DNA from: Bovifimicola ammoniilytica
Lineage (GTDB): Bacteria; Bacillota; Clostridia; Lachnospirales; Lachnospiraceae
Direction: 5' to 3'
DNA: 64,000 nucleotides
Assembly: GCF_025567085.1 (NCBI RefSeq)
Contig: NZ_JAOQJN010000004.1
Coordinates: 62,001 to 126,000 of the forward strand
A program made the translations under genes and the position numbers. Each line of letters begins with the position of its first letter. Positions within the stretch are counted from its first letter, which is position 1. Positions 40,676 to 50,900 of the stretch are shown here, piece by piece. The notes under the pieces were generated by a model that ran no database searches, was not told the DNA's origin, and saw only the letters and a program-made list of their open reading frames with translations.

Positions 40676-42262
40676 ATGGCATCTAAAACATTAACCATTG
40701 AAATTGGTAATGAATTCATTAAAGTCTGTGAAGCACAGGTTAATAAGAATAATGTAATGGTTCATCATGCAATTTCAGTACAGACACCACAGGATACCGT
40801 AGAGGATGGATTTGTTAAGGATATTACTCAGGTATCAGAAGCTATAGGAAGAGCATTAACACAGGAACAGATTACAGCTAAGGAAGTTACATTCGTACTT
40901 AACTCATCAAGAGTAGCTACAAAAGAGGTAATTATTCCTTATGTTAAGATGGACAAAGTTCAGGAATTAATTAATGCAAATGCTTCAGAATATTTCCCTG
41001 TTAATATTGATGATTATGTATTATCTTATACAATTCTTGAGGCTAAGAAAACTAAGGAAGAACAGAAGATGAGAGTTCTTGTCTATGCCGCACCTGAGAG
41101 AATGGTAGAGAGCTATTTCAATCTTGCTAATCTTCTTGGAATGAGAGTTAAGGCAGTGGATTATGCTGGTAACAGTACATTGCAGTTAATTAAGATTCAG
41201 ATTGATGAAAGACCAACTTTAGTAGTTCAGTTAGGTATGGATACAACTATTGTATCTGTTATGAATAATAATGTATTACAATTACAGAGAACAATTCCGT
41301 ATGGTGAATCACTTTTGCTTAATTCCGTAATGGAGAGCAGAAATGTTAAGGCGAATGTAGCTCTGGAATTATTAGCATCAGCACAGATTGTTAAGAATTC
41401 TCTTGAAGAAGATGAGACTACTAATTCATTAAAATATCTTATAAGTAATGTAAACAGAGTTATTGAATATTATTCAAGCAGAAATACAGAAGCACCACTT
41501 CAGAAGATTGTAATTATCGGTGAGGGTGCAGATGTGCTTGGAATGGATGTCTTGTTCTCTAATGAAACAAGCCTTCCAGCAGAACGTTTAACATTATTAA
41601 AGAATGTTGAATCATATAACAGAATTAAATTGTCTACATCATTATTGAAACAGTATATGGCAAATGTAGGTGCAGCACTTAATCCTATACATTTACAACC
41701 TAAGAAGTCAATAAGTAGTAAAGCTGAAAAGGGTGCAAATGTTAATATAGTACCATATGTAGCGACTATGGTAGTGATGCTTGCAGCTTCGGTTGTACTT
41801 GCAGTAATTCCACTTACTAGATATACTGTTAAGAATAACGAGAAGAAAGATATGGAAAAAGAAATTAAGAATTTATCCAGTGTAAATGAAATATATAGTG
41901 AATATTATAATGCTGAGGATAAATTAGCTGATTTAAAGGCATTCTATTTGTCAACATGTAATAATACTGAATGGGTATATAACCTATTTGAATTTTTAGA
42001 AAAGGATATGCCAAAGAACATGTTATTTAATACTTTGGCAGTTGATTCTGGAAATGTAACTATATCAGGTGCTACTATCTATGAATATGAACTTGCTGGT
42101 GTACTTAATTCATTAGAGCAGGAGAATCATATTAGTAACATTGTAACAAGTGGATATACTCATAATAAGGATAAAGGAACAGTTACTTTTGATTTAAGTT
42201 TCAGTATAGTTAGTGATGATTTAGCGGAAGTTGAGACTACAAATGGAGAGGAGGCTAACTAA
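40676..42262 (+). CDS. pilMN: PilM-PilN fusion protein
   Basis: A 528-residue protein joining two normally separate alignment proteins. Residues 1-335 are actin-like PilM ('TLTIEIGNEFIKVCEAQV', 'VTFVLNSSRVATKEVIIPYV', 'YFPVNIDDYVLSY', 'VDYAGNSTLQL', 'VVQLGMDTTIVSVM'). Then comes 'ALNPIHLQPKK', reminiscent of the PilN start, a single membrane segment at about 359-381, a coiled coil and a PilN-like extracytoplasmic domain. The first half thus lies in the cytoplasm and the second outside. A PilMN fusion is known from Clostridioides difficile. pilO starts one base after its stop. Confidence 0.88.
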   Translation: MASKTLTIEIGNEFIKVCEAQVNKNNVMVHHAISVQTPQDTVEDGFVKDITQVSEAIGRALTQEQITAKEVTFVLNSSRVATKEVIIPYVKMDKVQELINANASEYFPVNIDDYVLSYTILEAKKTKEEQKMRVLVYAAPERMVESYFNLANLLGMRVKAVDYAGNSTLQLIKIQIDERPTLVVQLGMDTTIVSVMNNNVLQLQRTIPYGESLLLNSVMESRNVKANVALELLASAQIVKNSLEEDETTNSLKYLISNVNRVIEYYSSRNTEAPLQKIVIIGEGADVLGMDVLFSNETSLPAERLTLLKNVESYNRIKLSTSLLKQYMANVGAALNPIHLQPKKSISSKAEKGANVNIVPYVATMVVMLAASVVLAVIPLTRYTVKNNEKKDMEKEIKNLSSVNEIYSEYYNAEDKLADLKAFYLSTCNNTEWVYNLFEFLEKDMPKNMLFNTLAVDSGNVTISGATIYEYELAGVLNSLEQENHISNIVTSGYTHNKDKGTVTFDLSFSIVSDDLAEVETTNGEEAN

Positions 42263-42263
42263 T

Positions 42264-42959
42264 ATGAGTGAAAATAGAAATAATATGAATAATTTAAGAT
42301 ATGTATTTATATTAATAGGTGTGTTAGCATTATTAGCATCATATTTCTTAGTATTCACTAAATATAATACTAAGATAAGTGATATTTCAGATGAGATAAA
42401 GACTCTTAAAACAGAAAGAGACAGGCTCAAGGAGCTATATGCTAATAAAGATAATATAAAGTCTCAGACAGCATCACTTGAGAGTGACATAGACAAAGAA
42501 TTAAGCAAATATGATGGTGGATTATCATATAAAGCAGAGATTATGGACACATATAATATGACACAGGACTTGAAGGTTGATGTTAATTCTCTTACTTTAA
42601 ATGCTAAGGAAGTACCATATACATTTGGACAGCTTGCTTCTGTAAATCCTAATGGTGGTTCTAGTGATGTGGGAAAATATACAAGTGAATCAATGAGTTA
42701 TGATATATCGACAAATGGTACATATGACCAGCTGAAACAGATTATTAAATATATAATTGATACAAATGGAAAGAGAAAAGCATTAAAAACAATATCTATA
42801 TCTGGTGGTGGACAAGAGGAATTGAATATGACTGTATCATTAACAGAATATGCAATTGCCGGCGAAGGAAGAGAAATCCAGAAGGTAGAGATACCAGATT
42901 ATGAAAAATCTACAAACAATTTATTCTTCAATCAGGTTATTGTAAGAGTAGCAGAATAA
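42264..42959 (+). CDS. pilO: Type IV pilus alignment protein PilO-like
   Basis: A bitopic protein of 231 residues: short cytoplasmic N-terminus, one membrane segment ('YVFILIGVLALLASYFLVF', about 12-30), a coiled coil ('IKTLKTERDRLKELYAN') and a ferredoxin-like C-terminal domain. Sequence similarity to PilO is low, as usual for the family, so the call rests on layout and on its place right after pilMN. ATG at 42264 follows GGAGAGGAGG, which lies inside the end of pilMN. A perfect hairpin follows. Confidence 0.8.
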   Translation: MSENRNNMNNLRYVFILIGVLALLASYFLVFTKYNTKISDISDEIKTLKTERDRLKELYANKDNIKSQTASLESDIDKELSKYDGGLSYKAEIMDTYNMTQDLKVDVNSLTLNAKEVPYTFGQLASVNPNGGSSDVGKYTSESMSYDISTNGTYDQLKQIIKYIIDTNGKRKALKTISISGGGQEELNMTVSLTEYAIAGEGREIQKVEIPDYEKSTNNLFFNQVIVRVAE

Positions 42960-42965
42960 AAACAT

Positions 42966-42992
42966 CTTAGCCAGTGAAATTCACTGGCTAAG
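42966..42992 (+). other. Perfect hairpin between pilO and the minor pilin genes
   Basis: CTTAGCCAGTGAA / TTCACTGGCTAAG, 13 bp with a one-base centre (an effective loop of a few bases). No T run follows, so it is more likely an mRNA processing or 3'-protection element than a terminator within the pilus locus. Confidence 0.55.
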
Positions 42993-43044
42993 TGTTAAAT
43001 ATGAGAATAATTAAACGACCTTTTAAGAAGGGAGAATTTAGTGA

Positions 43045-44139
43045 ATGAATTATGAAAAAAAATTGAATAAGAATAACAAAGGTTTTACGTTATTAGAGTT
43101 AATATTGACAGTTGTTATATTAGCTCTGGTTACGGCTCCCTTTTTAAGTAGTTTCGTTTCGGCATCAAGGGCGAATCAAAAATCTAAACGCATACAGGAA
43201 GCTAATGAATTGGGAGAATATATTATTGAACAGTTCAAGGCAACTTCAGTAGATCAATTAGTAACAACATATAAATTAACGGCAGACGGTTCATATATAA
43301 TTGATTCAGCAACTGGTTCGGCATATAGTAAAAATTCTACAAAATATACAGGTAAAGTATCAAAGAACTCTGCCGATGCAGCATTGCCTACTGGTATGAG
43401 GAAAGGATATACGGCGGAACTTACTCTTACACCTGCGAAGAATGTAGTAAATGCGGATTATGCAATACCAGTAATAGACAATTTGGATAAAAAAGTATGT
43501 GCAGTTTTCAATAAAAATATTACTAAATATGATAATTTGTACACAGGAGCATCATCAAGAAAAGTTACTATTGAAGTTGAAAAAAGTGCTACAAAGTATA
43601 AAGTTAAGCTAATAGTAGATATTAAGAATGTTTCGGGCAGTATATTAGGTACTAACTCGATAACATGGGAATATGATACTGTACCATCAGTTTATGTGTT
43701 GTATAAACCATTAAGCGTAAATGATGAAATTGAAATTAAAAATAATATATATAATGCTGCTGATTTTGAAGTGGCAGGTGAAAAGAAGAATGTTGGAGTA
43801 TATATTATTAATCAAAAAGATTCAACCGGGCTGTATTACAATAGTATGCCGGCTTCAAGGATTAAAGTATATGAGGCATCTTCAGCTATATCAGGTAATA
43901 CATACACATTAAATAATCTTATCAGTCCAACTAGTACATCATCTATGTTAACTAACACAACGTTATATACTAATATAGGAGATGTTAAGAATAATCTTTC
44001 AGCAAGTAAAGACAATGGAAATGTAAATGATACAGTTAAGATGATTAAAATTGATACAGTTTATAACTTAGATGTAACAGTTAAATATGAAGGAAAGAAA
44101 GTTTCTGATTATAATTCAACGAAAGTTGTCGGAGAATAG
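43045..44139 (+). CDS. Minor pilin-like protein (PilV type)
   Basis: A 364-residue protein with a class III leader MNYEKKLNKNNKG^FTLLELILTVVIL (Glu+5) and a large globular part of mostly beta-type sequence. The position after pilO matches pilV in C. difficile-type clusters. Its helix contains Pro ('LVTAPFLSSF'), common in minor pilins. It is larger than an ordinary pilin, suggesting a tip-located initiator. AAGGGAG precedes the start; the stop overlaps the ribosome binding site of the next gene. Confidence 0.8.
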   Translation: MNYEKKLNKNNKGFTLLELILTVVILALVTAPFLSSFVSASRANQKSKRIQEANELGEYIIEQFKATSVDQLVTTYKLTADGSYIIDSATGSAYSKNSTKYTGKVSKNSADAALPTGMRKGYTAELTLTPAKNVVNADYAIPVIDNLDKKVCAVFNKNITKYDNLYTGASSRKVTIEVEKSATKYKVKLIVDIKNVSGSILGTNSITWEYDTVPSVYVLYKPLSVNDEIEIKNNIYNAADFEVAGEKKNVGVYIINQKDSTGLYYNSMPASRIKVYEASSAISGNTYTLNNLISPTSTSSMLTNTTLYTNIGDVKNNLSASKDNGNVNDTVKMIKIDTVYNLDVTVKYEGKKVSDYNSTKVVGE

Positions 44140-44154
44140 GAGGTGGCAGAATCA

Positions 44155-46704
44155 ATGTTTAAAATTAAAAAGTTAAATAATAAAGGTGATACTTTAGTAA
44201 TTGTGCTTATAGGTATATTTGTATTATCAATTCTAGGTACACTCATTTTAGGTGTAACTGCCACTAACTTATCTATGAAAGCAAATGAGAATAAAAATGA
44301 GAAAACATTTTATTATGCAGAGAAAGCTGTGGACGAATTATATGCTGGTATTGGCGAAGAAGTAATGGATGCCGTACAGGAATCATATAACGAAGTACTT
44401 GTTAATTATGTAAGCTATGGTTCAGGTGTTAATGCAAATGATAAAATGGTAGAATTGCTGAATAATAGACTTGTCAAACTTTATGATAATAAGAAAATAG
44501 ATAAAACAGCATCAGGATTAGATGTTAAAAAAGTAATAGAAAGATGTGTAAGTAATGGATACATTAATAGCGTAACCGGATATACATTTGATTGTAAAGC
44601 ACCTGATGGTTCTGCTGATGTTGTATTTTATGAGAAAGCAGTTGGAAGTACAGGCTATACTGAATTAACAGGAAGTACTATTGATGTAAAAGATATAGAT
44701 AGAATATCTATAAAAAATATCGAAGTAAAGTGCATATCAAATCAGGGATATTCTTCAAAGATTAAGACAGATATAGATATCAATATTCCAGAGTTTAATA
44801 TTGATTTTACAGATTCAGATACTACTATGGATTTACAGGATTTATTAAAATATAGTCTTATATGTCAAGGTGGAAATTTATCAAATGATGTGGCTAAGGA
44901 TGGTGCTGTAAATAGAATACATCCGGCTATTGAGATAGCAAATGGTGCAAATGTAACTATTTCAGGTAATTTGTATGCTGATGGAACAGCATATGATGCA
45001 AATAAAGTTACTAATGCGGCAGGAACTGAATACTGGGTTAATAAATCGCCAATGGTAGTTGTAAATAAGAATCAATCTATAAGAATTAATGAATCAGCTA
45101 CATTAAGATTGAACTCTAAAATTGTTAACTGTAATAATGATATTGAAGTTGGTGATAACTCTGGTCTTATCATAAGAAACAGAAATGGTGAAGAAAAAAC
45201 GGATACCACAGATACAATGCAGTTATTCGCTGATAATATTATTACTAAAGCAGGAACATCTAATGCAACAATAGATATTGTTGGTAATACTATGTTAAAG
45301 GATGACTTGCAGCTTGATGGAAACAAATCTAATGTTAAGATAAAGGGAAATTACTTTGGATACGGATATCGAGATGATGATAATGATGGTAATGAAGATA
45401 ATACCGGAGCGATAACAGGTTTTGTTGATGTTGGATTAACCACAACTGAGCATGAAAGAAGCAGTGCAATCGTAATAAATGGAACAGGTGCCAATGTAGA
45501 TATGTTAGGTGTTAATAAGTTAATATTAGCCGGCAGAGCTTATATTGATTTAGATGCGAGTGGAAAAAACACATCGTATATGACAGGTGAATCTGTATCA
45601 TTTAAAGGAAATCAGAAAATGTATCTTGCTGATACAGAGTTATCAGGAAGTAAAGTGGCAGGAACTAATCCAATATCATATTCTGAGTTATTATCAAAAG
45701 CAGGTATAGCAGACGGTGCCGAGATAACATATTCGGATTTGAATCTTCAAGATGAAAATAGTGTAGTTGCAAAGAAAATTAAGTTTGACAATATGGTATA
45801 TTTCTATGTAAAAAATAATAATCCTGTAACACAGACTCAGTATTTTATTAATGCATATCATAATAATATTGATAAAAGAAAGGATTTAAAAACACAGGTT
45901 GAAAAATTAGATGTTCATCAGTTATCATTTTCAAATTCTGTTAAAGCCTATACTGCAGGTGCATTAATGCAGGTTGGTAGGACAACATCTAATAATATAG
46001 AGGTAACAAATCCGGTATCAGGTGCATTAGGTATTGCTAAAAATGAAGCACTTAGTTTAATGGAAGTTATTAAAAACAGACTTAATAATTTAACACCTTC
46101 ACTTAAGGACGTTAGTGAGAATTATATATTAGGTCAGGATAATACATTAGTAGCAGGTTCTACAAGTGATGAATTACCATTTGATTATCTTATCAATAGA
46201 GAAAAATTATATGATAAATGTGGTACTGGAAGATTAACAAAAGAGATAGATTTACAGAATTTAACATCAGGTGCTCTTACAACTGAGGGCTTAACATCAG
46301 ATGAGCAGAAACAATTCATAATGAAAGCCAGAGACATACTTGATAACTATGCTGGTGGATGGGTTGGTAAAAAATTTGGATTTATACTCAGTTGTGAAGG
46401 TGGTATAGGAAATTCTCCTATAGAATTAGATGCTGGTGTTATAATTACAGACACACCTTATCAGATTAATAAGAATTTTACCGGTTTAATCATATGTAAT
46501 GGAAAAATGACGGTAAGTGGAAATGTTAGCATCCAGGCATGTGAAGAACTTAGTGGATTATTATTTACATATATTCCATCATTACAAGATGTTTTAGGTC
46601 CATCATTTAATAAAATAGGTGTGGCAGAAGATGGTACAGTAGTTGATGTAAGTGCACTTAAATATACAGATATTGTAGATAAATCAAATTGGAAGAAAGA
46701 TTAA
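44155..46704 (+). CDS. Large PilX/GspK-like minor pilin, 849 residues, with beta-helix-like middle
   Basis: The N-terminus has a prepilin-like signal, 'KLNNKGDTLVIVLIGIFVL', but residue +5 after the cleavage Gly is not Glu, as in GspK/PilK-type tip pilins. The following helix ('LGTLILGVTATNLSMKANEN', 'FYYAEKAVDELYAG') resembles PilX. The body is unusually large: residues about 250-500 carry repeated short beta-strand turns ('NGANVTISGNLYADGT', 'SIRINESATLRLNSKIV', 'SNVKIKGNYFGYGY'), like a parallel beta-helix, with an acidic 'DDDNDGNEDN' loop. ATG at 44155 is preferred to a GTG that overlaps AGGAGG. No known adhesin family was recognised. Confidence 0.78.
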   Translation: MFKIKKLNNKGDTLVIVLIGIFVLSILGTLILGVTATNLSMKANENKNEKTFYYAEKAVDELYAGIGEEVMDAVQESYNEVLVNYVSYGSGVNANDKMVELLNNRLVKLYDNKKIDKTASGLDVKKVIERCVSNGYINSVTGYTFDCKAPDGSADVVFYEKAVGSTGYTELTGSTIDVKDIDRISIKNIEVKCISNQGYSSKIKTDIDINIPEFNIDFTDSDTTMDLQDLLKYSLICQGGNLSNDVAKDGAVNRIHPAIEIANGANVTISGNLYADGTAYDANKVTNAAGTEYWVNKSPMVVVNKNQSIRINESATLRLNSKIVNCNNDIEVGDNSGLIIRNRNGEEKTDTTDTMQLFADNIITKAGTSNATIDIVGNTMLKDDLQLDGNKSNVKIKGNYFGYGYRDDDNDGNEDNTGAITGFVDVGLTTTEHERSSAIVINGTGANVDMLGVNKLILAGRAYIDLDASGKNTSYMTGESVSFKGNQKMYLADTELSGSKVAGTNPISYSELLSKAGIADGAEITYSDLNLQDENSVVAKKIKFDNMVYFYVKNNNPVTQTQYFINAYHNNIDKRKDLKTQVEKLDVHQLSFSNSVKAYTAGALMQVGRTTSNNIEVTNPVSGALGIAKNEALSLMEVIKNRLNNLTPSLKDVSENYILGQDNTLVAGSTSDELPFDYLINREKLYDKCGTGRLTKEIDLQNLTSGALTTEGLTSDEQKQFIMKARDILDNYAGGWVGKKFGFILSCEGGIGNSPIELDAGVIITDTPYQINKNFTGLIICNGKMTVSGNVSIQACEELSGLLFTYIPSLQDVLGPSFNKIGVAEDGTVVDVSALKYTDIVDKSNWKKD

Positions 46705-46774
46705 TACATCATTATCAATTATATTATTATAAGACAATTATAGAATTATAAACGTAAAGGAGAGGAATTTTATC

Positions 46775-47305
46775 GTGAATAAAAAGAAAAAGAATAGAGG
46801 ATTTTCATTGATTGAAATAATCGTGACTATTGCAATTATGGCGGTTATTACAGCCGGAGCGGTCTCAATATATTCATTGATAAATTCCTCAAAATTAAAA
46901 TCAATGGCGGGTAAGGTTAATGATGCTATTAGTAATGTAAGGTCAGATACATTAACTAAAGAAGGTGTATATGGTTATTTGATGAAATATGATAATACAG
47001 AAAAATGTTGTACCATATGTCTATATAAAGATGGAAACACAGCCAATCCGTATAAGAAGATTTCTTTAGGTAAATCAGGCCGTTATTATGTGAAAGATAA
47101 ACTCGGAAATCCATATTACCTTGATAAAGTTGATACAAATAGTCTTAAATTTGAATTTGAAAAGTCAGACGGGTCGTTTAAATTTATTAAGGCAACATCA
47201 TCTGGTACAGCAATAGATATGGATAATTGCATATATGTTGAATATTCAGGAAAAGTTAAGAAGATTAAGTTAGTAAAATTAACAGGCAAACATTATATAG
47301 AATAG
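46775..47305 (+). CDS. Minor prepilin (GspH/FimT-like)
   Basis: A 176-residue protein with leader MNKKKKNRG^FSLIEIIVTIAIM (Glu+5) and helix 'AVITAGAVSIYSLINSSKLK', then 'KVNDAISNVRSDTLTKEGVY', the pattern of GspH/FimT minor pilins. Two adjacent Cys occur in 'EKCCTICLYKDG'. The start is GTG, with AAAGGAGAGG upstream. It lies between the 849-residue protein and the PilW-like gene. Confidence 0.85.
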   Translation: MNKKKKNRGFSLIEIIVTIAIMAVITAGAVSIYSLINSSKLKSMAGKVNDAISNVRSDTLTKEGVYGYLMKYDNTEKCCTICLYKDGNTANPYKKISLGKSGRYYVKDKLGNPYYLDKVDTNSLKFEFEKSDGSFKFIKATSSGTAIDMDNCIYVEYSGKVKKIKLVKLTGKHYIE

Positions 47306-47345
47306 TAGTTGATTTACAATACATATTAAATGAAAGGGATAGTTT

Positions 47346-47909
47346 ATGAGAAGTAAAAATTTCAAAGACAATAATAGCGGTTTAACCTTATTGGAATTAA
47401 TCATTGGTCTTGCAATTTCTCTTATAGTAATTGTAGCTGCATTTTCATTTGTTAATGTTGGAATCAGCTCATATGATAATACTAATAAGACTACAACTTT
47501 ACAACAGGAAGTGTCATTTATAAATAATATACTTGGTAATGGTATAAGAAGTGGTTCAAAAGATCAAGTGACCATAGTGAAATATGACACAGGAGATAAG
47601 GCACTTTATACAGGTACAAAAGTATTCTATTACAATGCGGGTAAAGAGTCTTTGTACATATATGAAGGTAGTGAATGGAAAACCGCAGCAATTACATCGG
47701 ATAATAATGATAATCTGGTATCTAAATATGTAAAATCATTTGATGTGAATTATGAGAAAACGGATACTACAACTACAACACCAACTACATATAATAATGG
47801 AGATGAATATACTGGATGTTCAAATCTGTTAAATGTTCATATGAAAGTACAGGTGAAAAATAAAAAGGATGAATCACAAATTATTTATAATATTAGAAAT
47901 AATAGTTAA
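47346..47909 (+). CDS. Minor prepilin (PilW-like)
   Basis: A 187-residue protein with leader MRSKNFKDNNSG^LTLLELIIGLAIS (Glu+5), then 'VNVGISSYDNTNKTTTLQQE', matching the PilW/GspJ-type N-terminal region. The C-terminal half is beta-rich with a Thr-rich stretch ('YEKTDTTTTTPTTYNNG'). AAAGGGATAG precedes the ATG. Together with the three preceding genes it completes a set of four minor pilins, the number needed for a tip complex in better-studied systems. Confidence 0.85.
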   Translation: MRSKNFKDNNSGLTLLELIIGLAISLIVIVAAFSFVNVGISSYDNTNKTTTLQQEVSFINNILGNGIRSGSKDQVTIVKYDTGDKALYTGTKVFYYNAGKESLYIYEGSEWKTAAITSDNNDNLVSKYVKSFDVNYEKTDTTTTTPTTYNNGDEYTGCSNLLNVHMKVQVKNKKDESQIIYNIRNNS

Positions 47910-47937
47910 TATTTAGAGATAAGGAGGAAGAGAGAAT

Positions 47938-50900
47938 ATGGCTATTAAGAATTTCATAGTTAAGAATAAAAAGAAAAGTATTTGTTTTCTTACAGCTTTG
48001 ATAATATGTATCGTGTCGGTTTTTTCAGTTATTATTGTCAAGCAGATTAATGCCGGCGTATTCAGAAAAGATGAAAACGGAAATAATGTTTCGGTTAATG
48101 AAATCAAAATTCTTGAAATTGTTGCAAGAGAAGGTGAGCAGGTTCTTGGTTATACTGTAGAAGGCCAGGAGCCTATTAGTGTTTCTAATATTGAAAGTTA
48201 CAAGGGCAACATGGATTTAGATGTTACTGACTTTAAGAATGTAACAGGATATGATGTGACAAAGAAAGCTAATAATGATGGCACATTTAGTTATAAAGTA
48301 AATGGTTCAAAGCTTAATAGAACATTTAATAATAATGTGCTTGGTGAATCAATGTCAAAAGGTGAGATACAGGTTAAAGCTATTCAGGCCGCAGATGTTA
48401 AGGTAAGTGATGTTGAATGGGCTGATTTAATCTATATTAACTCAAATGATTATAACAGTAATCTTATGTATTATTATGACCAGTTTGTATGCAATGGTTC
48501 TATGGGGATTGAGCCTGGACAACTTGGTCAGAATTACAATGATGTATATTTAGTAAATCAGGATAAATTATATAGTTCAATTGATAAGATTATCCGTTCA
48601 GTAGGCAATAAGAAAGTTGCGGATACACTTACAAACGAAGATTTTGAATATGTTCAGATTAAACTTGCTAATCAGGAAGAAATTAATGCTAATCTTTCTA
48701 ATTATAAAGAATATAATTTAAGTTATTATAGAGAAAAGTTTGGAAGTCTGGACGAAGAGATATCAGATAATATTGAAGAGGGGATTACAAGAATTAATAA
48801 ATTATTAAGCGATATTAACAGTGAAGCAGAAGAAACAGCATTAGGTAAGTTATATGATTTACAAGGCAGAACCCTGACAGATGAAGAAAAGGAAGAAAAT
48901 AAAGTATATTTCTTACCAGCAGGATTTAGTAATTATTTAGAATTTAATGCAGATAAGTATTTTAATGAAATTTCTACATATACACTTGGAATTACAGCAA
49001 CTAATATTAAAGCGATAATTAATAATGTGAATGCAGATGTTTCTGTAGAATCATTAAAGACATTACTACAGTATAAGAATAAGGCTGTTCAGGCATTGAA
49101 TAATCCACCTGTCGATCCGGAAGCAGATAAATACGGATTCACACAGGATGATTATGATACAATTTCAGAATGCTTTAAAAAGGTTAACCTTGGAAATATA
49201 AATGAAGGAATATTATTTAATTATACAGAGGCATTTTTAAATGAATCATTTAAATTCACAACTGCTGATGCAGAAGCTATAAGAGGACTTATTGATAGTG
49301 TTAATAAAGCTAAACAGGATGAGGTATTAGATGAATTAGCAAATGCAGTTGCAGATGAAGAAAAAATGAACAATTTCTGTGATAATGCAGAGACTAATTT
49401 TGAATATGCAGATATTAACGGATATGACAAATATTATATTAATAATTATATAGATGCATTAAAGCAGCTTACAGATGCAAATACATTTAAAACAGATGCA
49501 AAATGTGACTTGACTAAAATTGAAAAATTCATTGAAGATGTAAATAAGAATACAGAAGTATTTGAAGATGTTGAAGTATCATGTGATTTAGTATGGAAAG
49601 TTGCGACATCTATTTACAATAAGGCAATGAGCGAAGATGTTGCATTAATGTATAATACAGAGTTACTTACTAATAAGACACTTGGTGATTATACACAGGA
49701 TTTAACAGAAGTGGCTAAAGCTAATGAAAGTGTTATGAATTTAGCTAACAGAGAAAAAGTAGATAATACTAATAACGTTTATAAATTACTTTTATTATCA
49801 AGACAGATTAGAGATTCTTATTACGCTGACAATCTATCAGCTAAGATAGATGTTAGTGGAGTATATTATCCAGCAGGATTAGATGGTGAAGCAGAGGGTA
49901 TTAATAGCTGGAATATGAATACCTTTGATGGCGATGACGGAAATGTAGGTGATACATCTATTAATTACGCAAAATATCGTGAGCCTGAAGTTGTTGGACA
50001 GACATATGGCTCAGATGGTACAAATGGTTCATCAACCAATTACGTATATAAGAGAATATATAGCTTTACAGGTGACCAGTTCTTTGGTGGAGCCAAATTC
50101 ACATCAGATGCTGTTTCAGATGATAAAAGTTATATAATTACTGCTAATAGTGGATATTCAGATTCGACAACAGATTTAATTGTTACTTCAGATTTGGAAG
50201 ATGATAATTATATATTGATAAGTGCAGAGAATAATGCATCATATCAGACAAATAATTGTATATATGCACATTTCTGGGATGATAATAATATTTCATATAA
50301 GGAAGAATTTGTAAAGGTATCAGGTGAAGCTAAAGGCTCAAATGGTAAATATACATTATATAAAGTTTGTGTTCCAAAAGGATACAGACATGTGTTACTA
50401 ACTAATATAGCATCATGGAATGGAAATATTAAAACTGCGGATTATACATTACCTTCTGATTATAAAGGAAAACTTTTCTACATTAGTGGAAATACTATTA
50501 AACAGGATACAAGCGGAAGAAATAATTATGTATTAGCAGGTATTAATAATTCTAAATTGAATGATACAGTTGTATTTAATGGTTCAATGGATATGAAGTT
50601 CTGGGCATATAATAATGAAGTTGCAAGTAATAATTTTACAGCATCATATAGATTGTATGTAGATAATACTGTTATCTTTAGCAGTAATGATGCAGGTTAC
50701 CATTATCTTGAAGGTGTATCTAATGCTGGAAACCAGCCGTTTACGATGAGTGATACAATTAAGATAAAAGATGCACAAACAGTAATCGTAGGTGATGATG
50801 AGATTAAGTTATATGCTAATGATGGACAGAATTTCCGTGGACAGCTTCTAAGTCTTTCATCAAGTAATAAGCTTAGGATAGAACTTAATTATAATGATGC

